Positions 30,918 through 42,435 of a stretch of DNA of 63,028 nt are shown piece by piece. The translations under genes and the position numbers were made by a program. The stretch covers positions 1 through 63,028 of the forward strand of contig JAXLST010000024.1 of the NCBI GenBank assembly GCA_046330435.1, given 5' to 3'. A model generated the notes under the pieces. That model did not search any database. It had not been told where the DNA came from and saw only the letters and a program-made list of their open reading frames with translations. Source of the stretch: Ga0077560 sp046330435. GTDB taxonomy: Bacteria; Actinomycetota; Thermoleophilia; Miltoncostaeales; Miltoncostaeaceae. Position 1 is the stretch's first letter; every line of letters begins with the position of its first letter.

Positions 30918-31956
30918 ATGACTCGCACACGTACCGCAGCAGCGCTCGCCGCAATCGCCACGCTCGTGACCGCACCCACCGCCATCAGCGCCCCCTCCGA
31001 CGTGGAGCGGAGCCTGGAGTCCGCCGCCCAACGCGCACAGGCGTCGACGCTCGGCGAGCGACAGGAGCGCGGCACGTTCACCGCACAGGGCCTCATCGGC
31101 ACCCCCGGTGTGTTCAGCGACGCCATCGGCGACTCGTCGCTCGCCCCCGACCTCCAAGGGATGGTGGTCGGAGTGGACGAGACCGGCACCTTCGGCACCC
31201 TCATTCGTCTGAACTCGAACAGCCTTCTCGAGGGTGACGTCGTAGCAACCTATGTGGACACCGACGGCAACCAGGCGACCGGTAGCCCCACGTTCGACGG
31301 CGCCGACGTCGCCGTCTACATCATCGGCCAGATCGGCACGGACTCCGTGGCGTTCCTGCGCTGGAACGGCACCGCCATGGTCGCTGCCCCCATGCCGCCG
31401 TCCCTGGGCTCGGTGTGGGACGGCGCGACCGACGAGTTCTGGAGCGCATCCCTTACCGACCTCGGCATCGCTCCGGGCACCCGCGTGGGCATCCTCTTCG
31501 CGACCCTCTACATCGGCACCTACGACACGTATTCCGACTTCGCCCCGGAGCCCGGATACGGCGCCTTCACCGTCGACATCCCCGGCCCCGTCTCCGCACC
31601 CCCCGCCCACCACGACGCCGGCGTCGACCACGCCCGTCACCGTGCCGCCTCCCATCGCGATCGACGGCACGCCGCCTCCGCCGGCGCTCCTCATCTCCGG
31701 ATGAGCCTGCGCCGCGTTGGGCGGGATGTGCGCTGCTCGGCTCACCTCGCGCGGTGCCACCGCCCGGCCGGTTCCTTACCGGCTGCAGCTGCGGTGCCAG
31801 GGCACCGTGCGTTCGTTCGGCGGCCCAACCCGCAAGGGGCTCGCCGTGAACCGCCGCGTTCGCATCCCCGCCGTCTGCGGGAGGGCGCCGGTCCAGGTGC
31901 GGGCAACGCTCAGCAACGGCACCCATCGGGTGACCCTCACGAGAACGCTGGCATAG
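30918..31956 (+). CDS. Secreted beta-rich protein with Pro/Thr linker (frameshifted)
   Basis: This gene starts at ATG 30918 after GGAGGGGA. A signal peptide ('LAAIATLVTAPTAISA') is followed by a beta-sandwich-like domain ('DVVATYVDTDGNQATGSPTFDGADVAVYIIGQIG'). Next come a Pro/Thr-rich linker ('PPTTTPASTTPVTVPPP') and a C-terminal domain ('RLQLRCQGTVRSFGG...VQVRATLSNGTHRVTLTRTLA'). The last two parts are in other frames, so there are indels near 31.6 and 31.72 kb. The repeated acidic turn may bind calcium. It is followed 9 bp later by the helicase-peptidase gene. The role is unknown. Confidence 0.6.
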
Positions 31957-31965
31957 GGGGGAACT

Positions 31966-34698
31966 GTGGCATCGACCACACCCGTTCCGTCGCGGTTCAA
32001 CTGGTCTGAGCTCACGACCGCCGAACTGACTGCCTTGGTCCGAGAACTTCGTCGGCGAGACCTCGTGGACGATGCCTTGCCCGCCAAGACTCACGCCGAG
32101 TACGCCGAGATCTGTGCGATTGCCCTGGGATCCCCGCCACGCCGGGGGTTCCTGCCGTGGCTCACGCCGCTGCTGGCCAAGCACTGGCTCCCGAACGCGA
32201 CCGACCAGACGCTGCGACGCCTCATGGCAATGCTGAGCGCACTCGATCCCGACTCGTTCGGCGAGATCCCCAGGGGGCGGAAACGCATGCTCGCGGCCAT
32301 CGCCAGCGCCATTGAGAACGAGCGTTTCCAGGAGGAGTTCCGGAAGGCGTTCGTCGCCGAGCACAGTAGGCGACGGCCCGCTGACTCCTCGTCTGGGCCC
32401 GCCCCTTCCCCCCGCATCTCAGGTCGTGTTCGCCTGAGCGGACGGGGTGAAGCGCGGGTCGTCGAGCGGTACCAGCACCAGCTCGAGGCCGTCGAGGCCA
32501 TTGATCGACGCCTTGGAACGAGGGCCGGCCGCGGGCTCATGGTCGTACTGCCCACGGGCGCGGGCAAGACGGAAGTGGCGATCGATGTCGCGCTGTCGCG
32601 GATGCGGTCCGATCAACAGGTCCGCGTGCTGTGGGTCGCTCACCAACGGCAACTGGTCGAGCAGGCCGCTGCGCGTTTCGCGGCGGCGGCACGTCATCTC
32701 CCGGAGGGCTTCGAGCGGGTCGCACGGATCGTTCACGGCGATGCCTCCCCGAAGTCCCTGCTCGCCCATCCGGAGACGGACGTCGTCTTCGCGACCGTGC
32801 AGACGCTCACGCAGCCACCGATGCACAAGAAGCGTCAACTACTGCTCGAGTTCTTTCGCCGGCCGACCATCGTGGTGATCGACGAGGCGCACCGAGCCGG
32901 CTCCGCCAGCTACCAGTCGCTGTTGGAGGTCGTCGATGACAGCGAGGCGTGTCTTGGGGTCATCGGCCTCAGTGCCACACCGGAGCCCCTCGGTGAGCGG
33001 GCTCGACGGGCAATGCGAGACCGCTTCCCCTCACGCGGTCGGGTCATCGAACGCAATCTCCCCGAGTTGATCGCCGATCGGATCCTCGCCAAACCCATCT
33101 TCCACGCCGCCGTCCGCACGGGGGAGCGAATGGAGCTGGATCCGGAGGAGTTAGATCGGGTCCGCCGGGCCGGCGACCTCATGCCGCGCCAGCTCGCCCG
33201 TCTCAACACGGCGTCCAGGAACACCCTGATCCTGCGGACCTGGGAGACCGAGCGCGCTCGTTGGGGTAAGACCCTCCTGTTCGCCCCGACCATCGAGAAT
33301 GCCGATGCGCTCGGCGACCTGTTCATGGCGGAGGGAGTCCCGACGCAGGTCGTGCACAGCCGCGCGGCGGCTTCACGCGCCGAAGCGATCGAATGGTTCC
33401 GGGAGCTTTGGACGCCGGGCGTCCTGATCTCGGTCGGGATGCTCACGGAGGGTGTTGACCTACCGGACGCGCGCACGGCGTTCCTCACCAGGCCCACTGC
33501 AAGTCACATCCTCCTGAACCAGATGATCGGGCGCGTTTTGAGGGGGCCTCGGGCAGGTGGTGAGCCAACCGCGCGGATCGTCTACTTCCAGGACGAGTGG
33601 ACGAACTTCGAGGCGGTGCTGACACCTCGACTCGAGGATCTCGATGGAGGACCGGGAACCGAAGGATCGACCCCCGCTGAGATCGGGCCGATGTCGCGCG
33701 AGGTCCCGCAGGACGTTCAGGACGCCGTCGAGTTGCTGCTCGGCGCAGATGAGGATGGTGGTGAGCCGACTCTCGAAGAGCTCGTCAGCGTCGAGGCCGT
33801 GGAGCTGCGAGAGACCCTGATGCTCGGCTACTACCGTTGCGAGGACGAGTTCGGAGCCACACCGGTGGTGGTACTGGACGGCCAGCGAGAGTGCCTTGAG
33901 GAACTTGCGCGCCGCGTGATCGCCGGCTCCCGACGCGTGTCGTTCGAGGACCTTTTCGCGGACGCTCCGCCGCCGGTCCCCCCTCGGTGGCAACTCGAGG
34001 TGTTCGTGGAACAGGTGCGGCGCACCGGGGACCTCCCCGCGTTCGTGGACTTCGAACTCACGATGGGGCCCATTGGAACGGCCCTTTCGTTGGTCGACGC
34101 CGGACCCATCACCGAGCGAGAGCGGTGGGACGTGATCCGCACCGATGCGGAGTCTGCGCGCGGCGCGGGATACTCGCTCCCCGGGTACGAGGAAGCCGTT
34201 CAGCGGGCGCTCCGAGATCTGCGTCGAGAGCGACGACGGCCCGATGGCCCCATAACGCCGGCACCCAGCAAGGAGCGTCTGCCAAATGAGCCGCGGCGCA
34301 ACGATGCCTGGCTTCAGAAACGCATGGACGCGGTCATCCAGTTGGCGAAGGCTCGGTTGGCGGGGGAGCCAGAGCTCCGCCGTCTGCGACGGATCCCTGT
34401 CGAATGGACCCGACGGCCCATTCGACACGCATTCGCTTACCACCGGATCGCCCTAGGGGGCGAACGCCCGGGACGACAGATCATCCGGGTGAACCGGGTG
34501 CTCCAAGCGCCGGCCAAGCTGGTCCCCAACAAGCTCATCGAGTTCGTGCTGTGGCACGAGCTGATGCACCACCTCCTGCCGGGCCATGGGCATGACTCTC
34601 GGTTCGAGGAGCTCGAAACCTGGTTCCCAGGGTGGGAGAAATGGGATGCGAGCCTCGATGCACTCGAAGATCACTGGAATCTGGCCCCGGAGGAGTGA
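31966..34698 (+). CDS. SF2 helicase fused to SprT/YgjP-like zinc metallopeptidase
   Basis: This 910-aa intact protein starts at GTG 31966 with GGGGGGA upstream. The N-terminal 160 residues are helical. An SF2 helicase core occupies about 165-550: Walker A 'LPTGAGKT' (195-202), DEAH (306-309), 'GLSATPE', 'LTEGVDLPDAR' and 'QMIGRVLRG' (519-527). A linker domain follows, and the C-terminus (about 780-905) has a zinc-peptidase site: His864-Glu865-x-x-His868 ('WHELMHH') and 'GHGHDSRFEEL', the HExxH...H-x3-F order of SprT/YgjP-like proteases. SprT-type enzymes cut proteins crosslinked to DNA. A helicase with that activity could strip or degrade proteins on invading DNA. The function is inference, the domains are clear. 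Confidence 0.85.
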   Translation: MASTTPVPSRFNWSELTTAELTALVRELRRRDLVDDALPAKTHAEYAEICAIALGSPPRRGFLPWLTPLLAKHWLPNATDQTLRRLMAMLSALDPDSFGEIPRGRKRMLAAIASAIENERFQEEFRKAFVAEHSRRRPADSSSGPAPSPRISGRVRLSGRGEARVVERYQHQLEAVEAIDRRLGTRAGRGLMVVLPTGAGKTEVAIDVALSRMRSDQQVRVLWVAHQRQLVEQAAARFAAAARHLPEGFERVARIVHGDASPKSLLAHPETDVVFATVQTLTQPPMHKKRQLLLEFFRRPTIVVIDEAHRAGSASYQSLLEVVDDSEACLGVIGLSATPEPLGERARRAMRDRFPSRGRVIERNLPELIADRILAKPIFHAAVRTGERMELDPEELDRVRRAGDLMPRQLARLNTASRNTLILRTWETERARWGKTLLFAPTIENADALGDLFMAEGVPTQVVHSRAAASRAEAIEWFRELWTPGVLISVGMLTEGVDLPDARTAFLTRPTASHILLNQMIGRVLRGPRAGGEPTARIVYFQDEWTNFEAVLTPRLEDLDGGPGTEGSTPAEIGPMSREVPQDVQDAVELLLGADEDGGEPTLEELVSVEAVELRETLMLGYYRCEDEFGATPVVVLDGQRECLEELARRVIAGSRRVSFEDLFADAPPPVPPRWQLEVFVEQVRRTGDLPAFVDFELTMGPIGTALSLVDAGPITERERWDVIRTDAESARGAGYSLPGYEEAVQRALRDLRRERRRPDGPITPAPSKERLPNEPRRNDAWLQKRMDAVIQLAKARLAGEPELRRLRRIPVEWTRRPIRHAFAYHRIALGGERPGRQIIRVNRVLQAPAKLVPNKLIEFVLWHELMHHLLPGHGHDSRFEELETWFPGWEKWDASLDALEDHWNLAPEE

Positions 34699-34823
34699 GG
34701 TCGGGCCGGATCTGACCGCCTGAGGGGTTGTGGTCGAGCATCGCTGCGCCATGATTTCTCCGCTGTGCTGAGCGCTGTCGAACTTGATCGCAGGTCGATG
34801 CCCGCCTCTTCGGAGGCCACGCG

Positions 34824-37800
34824 TTGATCGACGCGAGGGCTGCGCGCTTCCGGCTCTCCCCGTCGCGTCTCGCCCGCTTCTACTTCCATGAGTGCGAGCG
34901 GCACCTTCGCTTCGCCGCGACACCGAGTTCCCGCCGCGCGGCCGAGGGCATCCCCGACCTGGAACTCGACCAGAGCATCGTCACCAAGGCCATCTTGGAT
35001 GCGGGCGACGCGTGGGAGGAACGGCTACTCGATCAGCTCGGAGATCGAGCGCTGATCGCCGGCGGCCCACCGACCGCCCGGGCGAGCGAGCAGCGCCACA
35101 GCGTCGAGGACACGGTCGGGCTGCTCCAAGCCCTCGAGCCCGGGCGGCACGTCTACCAGGCCACCCTTCGGGCGCCGGCCGGGTTCTACGAGGCGTACGG
35201 CCTCGACCCGTCGCTCGTGGCGTTCGTGGACTGCCACCCGGATCTGGTGACGTGCGTCGACGGCGAGCGGGGGCGGGAGCTTCGCGTCATCGACGCCAAG
35301 GCGTCGGACATGATGAAGCTGTCGCACCGCATCCAGGTGGCGCTCTACACGCTCATCCTTCGGCACGTTATGGCGGCGGTCCCAGGTGCGCCGACCGTCT
35401 CGACCGTCGGTGGCGTGTGGCTCACGGATCAGCCGGAGCCGGAGTGGTTCAGCCTCGCTGAGGTGCTACCTCCCTTGGAGGTGTTCCTCGCCCACGACCT
35501 GACGCCGCTGCTCGAGACGCCCGCGTCGGAGGCGTTCTGGCACCTCTACTACCGCTGCGAGTGGTGCGACTATTTCGCCCACTGCCGCAGCGAGGCCGAG
35601 CGGACCGACGACGTCTCCCTCGTTCCCTACCTGTCCACCTTCGCGAAGCGTCACCTCACCGCATCCGCGGGCGTCGCGACCGTCCAGGACCTCGATGAGC
35701 TCCTCGCGACACCGGATGGCGACCGAAGACTTGCTGGCTGCGCCTCTCTTGAAGGCCGGGGACCTCGTCTCCGGAGGCAGGTGGAGGCGCTGCGGCGCGG
35801 TGAGGCGCTCGACACCGGCCACGCCGCGCTGGCCATGCCGGTGGGCGAGCAGGTCCGACTGGTCGTCACCCTGCAGAGCGAGCCGGTCACCGGCGCCTGC
35901 TACGGCTACGCGTTCAACCGGGTGTTCGGCAAGGAGATCTTCGACGGCTCGACGAACGCCACCGTCAGCCGGGTCGCGACGAGCGGACGGGAGCCGGACC
36001 TCGTCGCCCTGCGCCGCCACCTCGTCCGCGACCTCATGGACGTGCTGGGGACGGTGCACCACTACAACGCCCAGCGTGCGGATGACTGGTGGGCGCAGAA
36101 GGGCCTGCAGAGCTACGTCTTCGACGAGTACGAGCGGGAGCTGCTGGTCCGCGAGCTGCTGGTCGCGGTGCTCGACGAGGAGGTCGGTCCGGACGCCCTC
36201 CGACTTACTTTCCACTTCCACCACCCGGACCTCGCCGGCGCCGACGACCACCCCGCCGAGCAGGTCGCCTTCCCGGTGGTCGTGCTGATGCAGGTGCTGC
36301 GCAGCGCGATGGCCCTGCCGTCGCATGTGGCGTACCGGTTCGCCGACGCCGTTGCCGCCGTCCGGCCATCCGCCTATGCCTTCGACTATCGCCAGGACGA
36401 CTTCTGGAGCTTCGAGCTCTCGAACCGCCTCAAGTCGACGGCGGTGATGACGGCCTGGAGGGACGATCGCACGGACCTCCTGGAGTCGATCGAGCAGGAG
36501 CTACGCCGCCGGGTATGGGCGGCCAACTCGGTCATCAACGGTATCCGCGAGCACCTGCAGGGCACCTCGGCGCTGTTCGCGTGGCCGCCGAAGCTGATGC
36601 TGCCCCCGAGCCTGTCGTTCCGTCACCCGTCCTTGTCGCGCCTGGCGTTCATCGCCAGGTACGAGCGCCTGCTCGGCGGCCTGCAGCAGCGCGGGCTCCG
36701 CGCCCTCCCCGAGGACGAGCGATCAACCCTCCGCGACGTCATCCCCCTGCAGGCCACGGGCCCGGACACATTCCGGCTCATGCGCACCCCCGACGTCGAG
36801 ATCACCGCGAGCGACTTCACCGCTTGGTTGCTCTCCCGGGAAGACGAGGAGGGACGCCGCGGGCGCCTAGCGTTCGACGACCACGCGAACTGCAACGCCT
36901 TCTGGGTGCCGAAGAAGGTGCCGGTCGCCCTCGCCGCCGTGACCGACGTCGACACCACCGAGCTGACGCTGAGCATCACGCCCAGCAAAGCGTTCGCAAC
37001 CCCGCAGGCCGGTGAGCGCTTCGTACTGGAGCCGCGGTTCACCGACTTCACGACCCAGCGCCCCGAGAAGGAACTCGCGGCCTTGGATCAGGCTCAGGAC
37101 CCGTGGTTCGTAAGGGTCATCGAGGCACCAGCCGCCGCCAGGTCGACCCCTGAGACCGCGCCTGAGGTGCGGGAGGCGGCGCTCGCCCTCGCCGACCGGC
37201 ACGGCATGACCGCCAGTCAGCGCGCGGCGTTCGCCGGCGTCCTCGACAACGACCTGCAGCTGGTGTGGGGGCCGCCGGGGACCGGCAAGACCCACTTCAT
37301 CGCCCTCGCGGTCATCTGCCCGATGGAGGCGCACCGCGCTGCGGACCTGCCGTTCCGCGTGTTGCTGACCGCCTGCACCCACACTGCGCTGGACAACCTG
37401 TTGGCGAAGGTCCGGACGCTCGCCGACGAGATGGGCGTCCAGGGGCTGCCGGTGGCGAAGGTCGGCCGGGAGGAACACATCCAAGCCTCGGAGGCCGCCA
37501 CCTGGGCGAGCGGGAAGCCCGTTGGGTCATCGGGTCGACCGTCTGGCAGGTCGCGCGCGTCGCACCTCAGGAGTTGTCCTTCGACCTGGTCCTCATCGAC
37601 GAGGGCTCACAGATGAAGGTCTCGGAGGCCGCCATCCCGGTCCGCAGGATGGCCTCGAACGCTCGACTCGTCGTCGTGGGCGATGACCGCCGGCTCCCGC
37701 CAGTGGTCCGCGGCGCCTACCCGGAGGTCGACGGCGCACCGCTTCTGCACCGGTCCGTCCTCGAATGCATCCGCGCCGCCGACGGGGAGAAGACCTGGTC

Positions 37801-38514
37801 GCACCGCTGCTGGAGAACTGGCGGATGAACGCCACCCTGTGCGAGTACCCGCGGACGTCCATCTACCCCCCGGCGTACCAGCCGGCCACTCCGCAGGTCG
37901 CATCCCGGCGACTCCGCCTCGACCGCACACCGCAGTCGGAGTTCGGGCGCACAGTGCTCGACCCGGACCACCCCCTCACGATCTGCGTGCTGGAGGACGT
38001 CCAGGCAACCGCCGCGAACCCCGTCGAGGCCGCCCTGGTCGCCGAGGTCGTCGGCGAACTCCGCGGCGCCACCGATCACGAGGACGACGCGTTCTGGGCG
38101 GAGACCTGCGCCGTCGTCAGCCCCCACCATGCCCACATCCGACTGTTGCGCCGGAGATCGTGGCGGCGCAGGACTGGGCGTCACCGCCGGTCATCGACAC
38201 GGTCGACCGGATGCAGGGCCAGGAACGTGACGTGGTGATCGTGAACTGCGGCGTCGCCGACGTGGGTATCGCCCTCGGCGAACGCGAGTTCATCTACTCG
38301 CTGAACCGCCTGAACGTCGCCGTCACCCGGGGGCGGGCGAAGGCCATCGTCTTCCTCCCCCGGCCGCTCCTCGAGCCCCCCATCCAGGCCCTCGACCACC
38401 CCGCGGCCGCAGGGCATCGCCTTCATGCAGGGGCTGGCGCGATGGGCCGAGTTGGGTGAGGCGGTCGCAGCAACGGCCGGCGGCGCCCGCATCACCGTCC
38501 TGAGGCGCTCCTAG
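34824..38514 (+). CDS. RecB-like Fe-S nuclease fused to SF1 helicase (frameshifted at 3' end)
   Basis: The TTG start at 34824 has GGAGG upstream. The N-terminus is a TM0106/Cas4-like PD-(D/E)xK nuclease: Asp140 ('CHPDLV'), Asp157-x-Lys159 ('VIDAKAS'), Gln171 ('HRIQVALY'), and four cysteines for a 4Fe-4S cluster (Cys24, Cys245, Cys248, Cys254). The C-terminal SF1 helicase has 'WGPPGTGKT' (about residue 814), 'LIDEGSQM', 'VIDTVDRMQGQERDVVIV' and 'RLNVAVTRGRAKAIVF'. The first 2.68 kb is intact. After that, single-base breaks lie near 37.51, 37.79, 38.15 and 38.40 kb. It ends in a CTAG shared with the convergent gene's stop. Likely role: 5'-end resection, Dna2-like. Confidence 0.82.
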
Positions 38515-40617
38515 AGCCCCAGGAGGTCCCAGCAGTCACGCCACTCGGCGATGCGCCGTTCCTGAATGGCGTGGTGGTCACTCGACTGGTTCTCCGCGCG
38601 TCTGCCCCCGTGTCGGGCGGTGCGCCTGGTGATCGCGATGGATGTCGTCGAGGATCCACCACTCCGGCACGACGTAGAACGCCACCGGCTGTCCACCGAG
38701 GTCCACGAAGACCCAGAAGACGTCCTGCGGTGGCGATGCGGGCGCCCCGAGGCTCGCCTGGGTCTGCCATGTGCCCGCCGTCTTCGAGCGCACCGCCGTT
38801 AAGACCGTGCCGCGGCCCGGCACACGCACCTTCAGCCGGTGCGCTCGCGGCGGGACGGTGACGTCCTCGACAGCACACCCCAGGGAACGCAGGCGTTCCG
38901 CGACGGCGTTTCGACCAAGAAGAGCCGTCCTCGCGACGCCCATGGCGTCAGCCCTCAAGTACTGGGTGAGTTCGTGCCTGGCCACCCGGGCAGCCGGCCC
39001 CGGTGCCCCGAGTAGTTGCAGGTGGGCTTGGAGAGCGGCCTCCGCATCAGCCCGACTGTGACGGTGGGCATAGAGCGGCTCTCCGAGTTGCCAGATCCAG
39101 GCTGTCGATCTCGGCCGCACTGAGTCCCACATTTGCCGCAGCCTCCGTCCATGCCTCGATCATCTGGACGCGATTCGACTCGATGAGCGGTTCCACATTC
39201 TCGATGGCTTCGAGAACGCTGACGCACGGTGGCGGGCCGATGAGGCCAGCCGACAAGCTCACTCGTGCCACACGGAGATCGACAGCGGGGATCGGAGCTG
39301 CTCGGGCAAGGGCGAGCCGCCGGCCCGTGGCAGCCAAGTGCAGGAGCCCAAGGGTCTTGAGCGCGAACACGATGGTCTTGGCATTCGGTCACCATCTGCG
39401 CTCGCCGCCTTTGCGAGGGCAGGCCACAGCGCGACCGCGTCGACACTCTCGACCGAAGTCAGTTGTGGCACCTCGGAGTCGACCAGCCGCTTCACCCGTC
39501 GAAGCTTGTTCTCGCCCAACCGGGCAGCCACCGAGCGCTGCATGAGTTCGAACATGAACTCGTAGACACGGCCGGCGTCATCCGGAGGGAAACGCTCCAG
39601 CAGCGACTGCGCCTCCGCCCAGTACGCGGTCGCGCCGCCGCCGAGTTGGTAGTCGCTCAGAGCAAGGGCGAGGGTCAGAAGCACGTCCGCCCCACGGGGT
39701 GGCGCCGCGATCTTCTCCAGCACGGGCCACTCGGATCCCAGCGGTCGGCGGAGTCGTAGACGGCTGCAGGGAGCTCACCGAGGGCTCGGCCTACTTGCTC
39801 GGCCCGGCTCGCCGAGGGGCCGTCGGCTGCTGAATCGTGCCCCTCGGCCCTGCCACCCGGCCACGCAACAACTTCGGCAGAGGTTTCAGCGAAGGCGGCC
39901 CTCGCCGGGCGAGGTACGGCGGACCCGATCACGACGACGCGATGGAAGAGGCGGAGTGGCACCGTGTCCGCCCAGCGCACCTGATACGTGACCTGGGCCG
40001 CCAGCGTGGCGTCGTCGACGGGCCCGGTGGAGAGGTCCGAGAACGTGACGTCGTAGTCGCCGATCGGATGGTCGGGTTCGATGAAGCCGTACTTGGCGGA
40101 AAGGATGAGCCAACGCCCGCCGCGGGCGGCTGAGCAAGTGCCGCCACTCCTGCATCGAGTTTCCGGCGTACGCCTGCTCGGCAGGGAGGTACCGCGGGAG
40201 CGTCGCGGTGCCAAGGCGTCCCAAGCCTTGCGACGGGTGCAGCTCACGACATAGACGGTGTCCTCGTCGAGGCCCGCCGCCTCGGGTGGCACCGGCAGGG
40301 TCCGCCCGCTTCGAGCTTGGCTCGCGCTCTGTCGGCAGCTTTACGAGCGCGTTCCTTGAAGTAGGGCTTGGGGAACCGCTCGACCGCCGTCAGGTACCAG
40401 GTCAGCGCTTCCTCGAAGTCTGCCTCGCGCTTCAAGCGCCGCCCGAGCGCTTCCGCCACGAGCCCGTCCTCCCGGGCATCCCGGAAGGAGTTTGTGAGCG
40501 CAGAGATCGGCTCGGGTTCACCCAGCGCCCATGGGATCAGTTCCTCCCGGATCCGGGTCGAGGGTCAAGGGATGAAGCGACGGTCTCTCTGGCATCTGCT
40601 GTCCCGCAAGTTGTCAT
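38511..40617 (-). CDS. TPR-like/DUF6884/restriction-nuclease-like protein (frameshifted; may be two genes)
   Basis: The ATG at 40617 overlaps the stop of the DUF262 gene. Read across frames the order is a TPR-like helix pair ('EALTWYLTAVERFPKPYFKERARKAAD'), DUF6884 ('YVVSCTRRKAWDAL', 'WLILSAKYGFIEPDHPIGDYDVTFSD'), a helical middle ('SLLERFPPDDAGRVYEFMFEL'), and a C-terminal domain 'RLKVRVPGRGTVLTAVRSKTAGTWQTQ...FWVFVDLGGQPVAFYVVPEWWI...RIAEWRDCWDLLGL'. The last part looks like a Type II restriction-type fold. Breaks occur every 0.2-0.4 kb. The gene may be split into two. DUF6884 relates to queuine/TGT-type fold proteins, as I recall. Confidence 0.6.
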
Positions 40618-42416
40618 GCCAACTGTCGGCCCCACGTCTTCCACCTTGGGCCGGTCATGGGCCCGGGCCAGACTCGGCAGATGCGTTCAGCGAGAGCCGG
40701 GATCGCCGGTCTATGTCCGCCTCGGTGAACGTGTCCGGGTACTCGTCGACCAATCGCGCGTTCAACAGCAGCAGGCTCTGCGACTTCGGTGCCTTCGCCT
40801 TCGCGGGCCATGGCCCATTCGAGAGCCGCCGTTGAGGGGTGGCGTCACGAAGTGCAATTGCCGATGAGGTGGATCCGCCGCTCGCGTTCGAGGACCGCCG
40901 ACTCTTCAGGCAGGTGCGCCGGCAACGGCCAGCTGGCCTGCCGCCTGCGGCATGAGGTGCTCGATCCGAGCTTGGACGGCCAGGCCGATCGCCTCGGTGC
41001 CCGGCGACTCCCGACGGAGGTCCTCCTCGAGCGCGTGGAGGACCATCACCACCCGGGACTGCTTCACCCAGCCGTAGAGCGGCTTCGTCGTGAGGTGGGT
41101 GATGGGTCGGCGTCCTTCGGCCACCGCCTGGTCGGCGACGGCTCGCTCTCCAGTTGCTTCCTCAGGACGACCTCAGCGGGCTCGGACGACTCCGCGATCT
41201 TCTTGATGAGCAGAGGGAAGAACTTGTTGTAGTCACGGGTCGTCGCCGCCATGAGCGCCCGCCACTGAGCCAGCTCTCCAGCATGCGCAGGCACTCGCGA
41301 CGGCTCTCAGGGGTGACGTCCGGCAATTGCTGAGGAAGAGGACGAGCGCATAGACCGTGGAGGTGTCGAGCGCCTCAAGCCGACGGAAGAAGCGCCCTTC
41401 CACCGTGTCAGGCGGGAAGTCGTCGAACCCGCATCACCCGGGCGTCGGCGCAGAGCTTCGTGATCAGGTGCTCCAGGCTCGGCTGCTTGGACAAGATCCT
41501 CTCTCGGAACACCTTGAAGAGCTCGCTGACGCGAATCGGGTCATCGAGATGCATGGCGAGCCAGTGCATCAGGAACAGCTCCCGGCGGCGCGCTTAAGCC
41601 GACCTTGTCTCCGCTCCTTCTGCCAGTAGTCGCTGTCCAGTTCCGGCTGCCAGTACTGGTTGTAGAGCGTGTCGGCATCGAGGCCACGGGTGACCGCGTC
41701 GTGGAATACGGCGTTCTTGGTCAGTGCCAGTAGCGGGGTTCCTCGTGCGTTCAGCGTCTCGAAGATGACCTGCGCGTTATCGCCGGGCTCGGGGTGATCG
41801 ACACCATCTTCAAGCAGGTCCGACAGCGTCACCGCAACAGACGGAACCGCTCCTCGACGGTCGCTTCTTGGGTCACCCACTCACGGACGCGTCGACGGAA
41901 GTAATCGAAGGCCTCGTCGATGAGGTTGTCTGGATCATCTTCGTGGCCGCCGTCGGGACCCCCGTCGCTGACGCAGGCCGTGAACGCCGTTCGGTTGCGA
42001 TTCGTCGGCCAGACCTTGAAGACCTCATCGCCCTTTGCCTTCAGCGGGTTGTTCCGGACGAGCTGGCCGAGTAGCGCGGCTTCGTCCTCCACGCCGTGTG
42101 CTTGCGCCTCGCGGGCAGCCGCAGCGAGCAGAAGCTGAAGCGTCGTGAGGCGCTGTTGACCGTCGATGACCGTGTAAACGGGAATCTTTCCGGGAGACTG
42201 CGTCTCCTGCTCCAACACGATCGCGCCAAGGAAGTGCGAGGGGAGGGTTGGACGACCCGAGCTCTTCGAGCTGATGTTCGAGGAGCATCTCGATGTCCTC
42301 CCACAGGGGCTCCCACTGGTCGTCCTCGTTCCAGACGTAGGCGCGTGATAGAGGGGCACGACATACCGGACGGCGACCTCGAAAAGGTCGGTGACCGTGT
42401 TCGTTGCAGGTTTCAA
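40614..42416 (-). CDS. DUF262/DUF1524 (GmrSD-type) restriction protein (frameshifted)
   Basis: The TTG start at 42416 follows GAGGAG. The N-terminal DUF262 has 'PVYTVIDGQQRLTTLQLLL' (the DGQQR signature, a nucleotide-handling ParB-like module). The C-terminal DUF1524 HNH part has 'IEHLMPQ' and 'RERRIHLIGN...TPPLNG'. In GmrSD these domains restrict modified (glucosylated hydroxymethyl) DNA. Indels lie near 42.3, 41.85, 41.58, 41.45, 41.3, 41.1, 40.9 and 40.8 kb. The gene is coupled (4-bp overlap) to the DUF6884 gene. Confidence 0.75.
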
Positions 42417-42435
42417 CGCGCGGCTCCTCGTGGGG

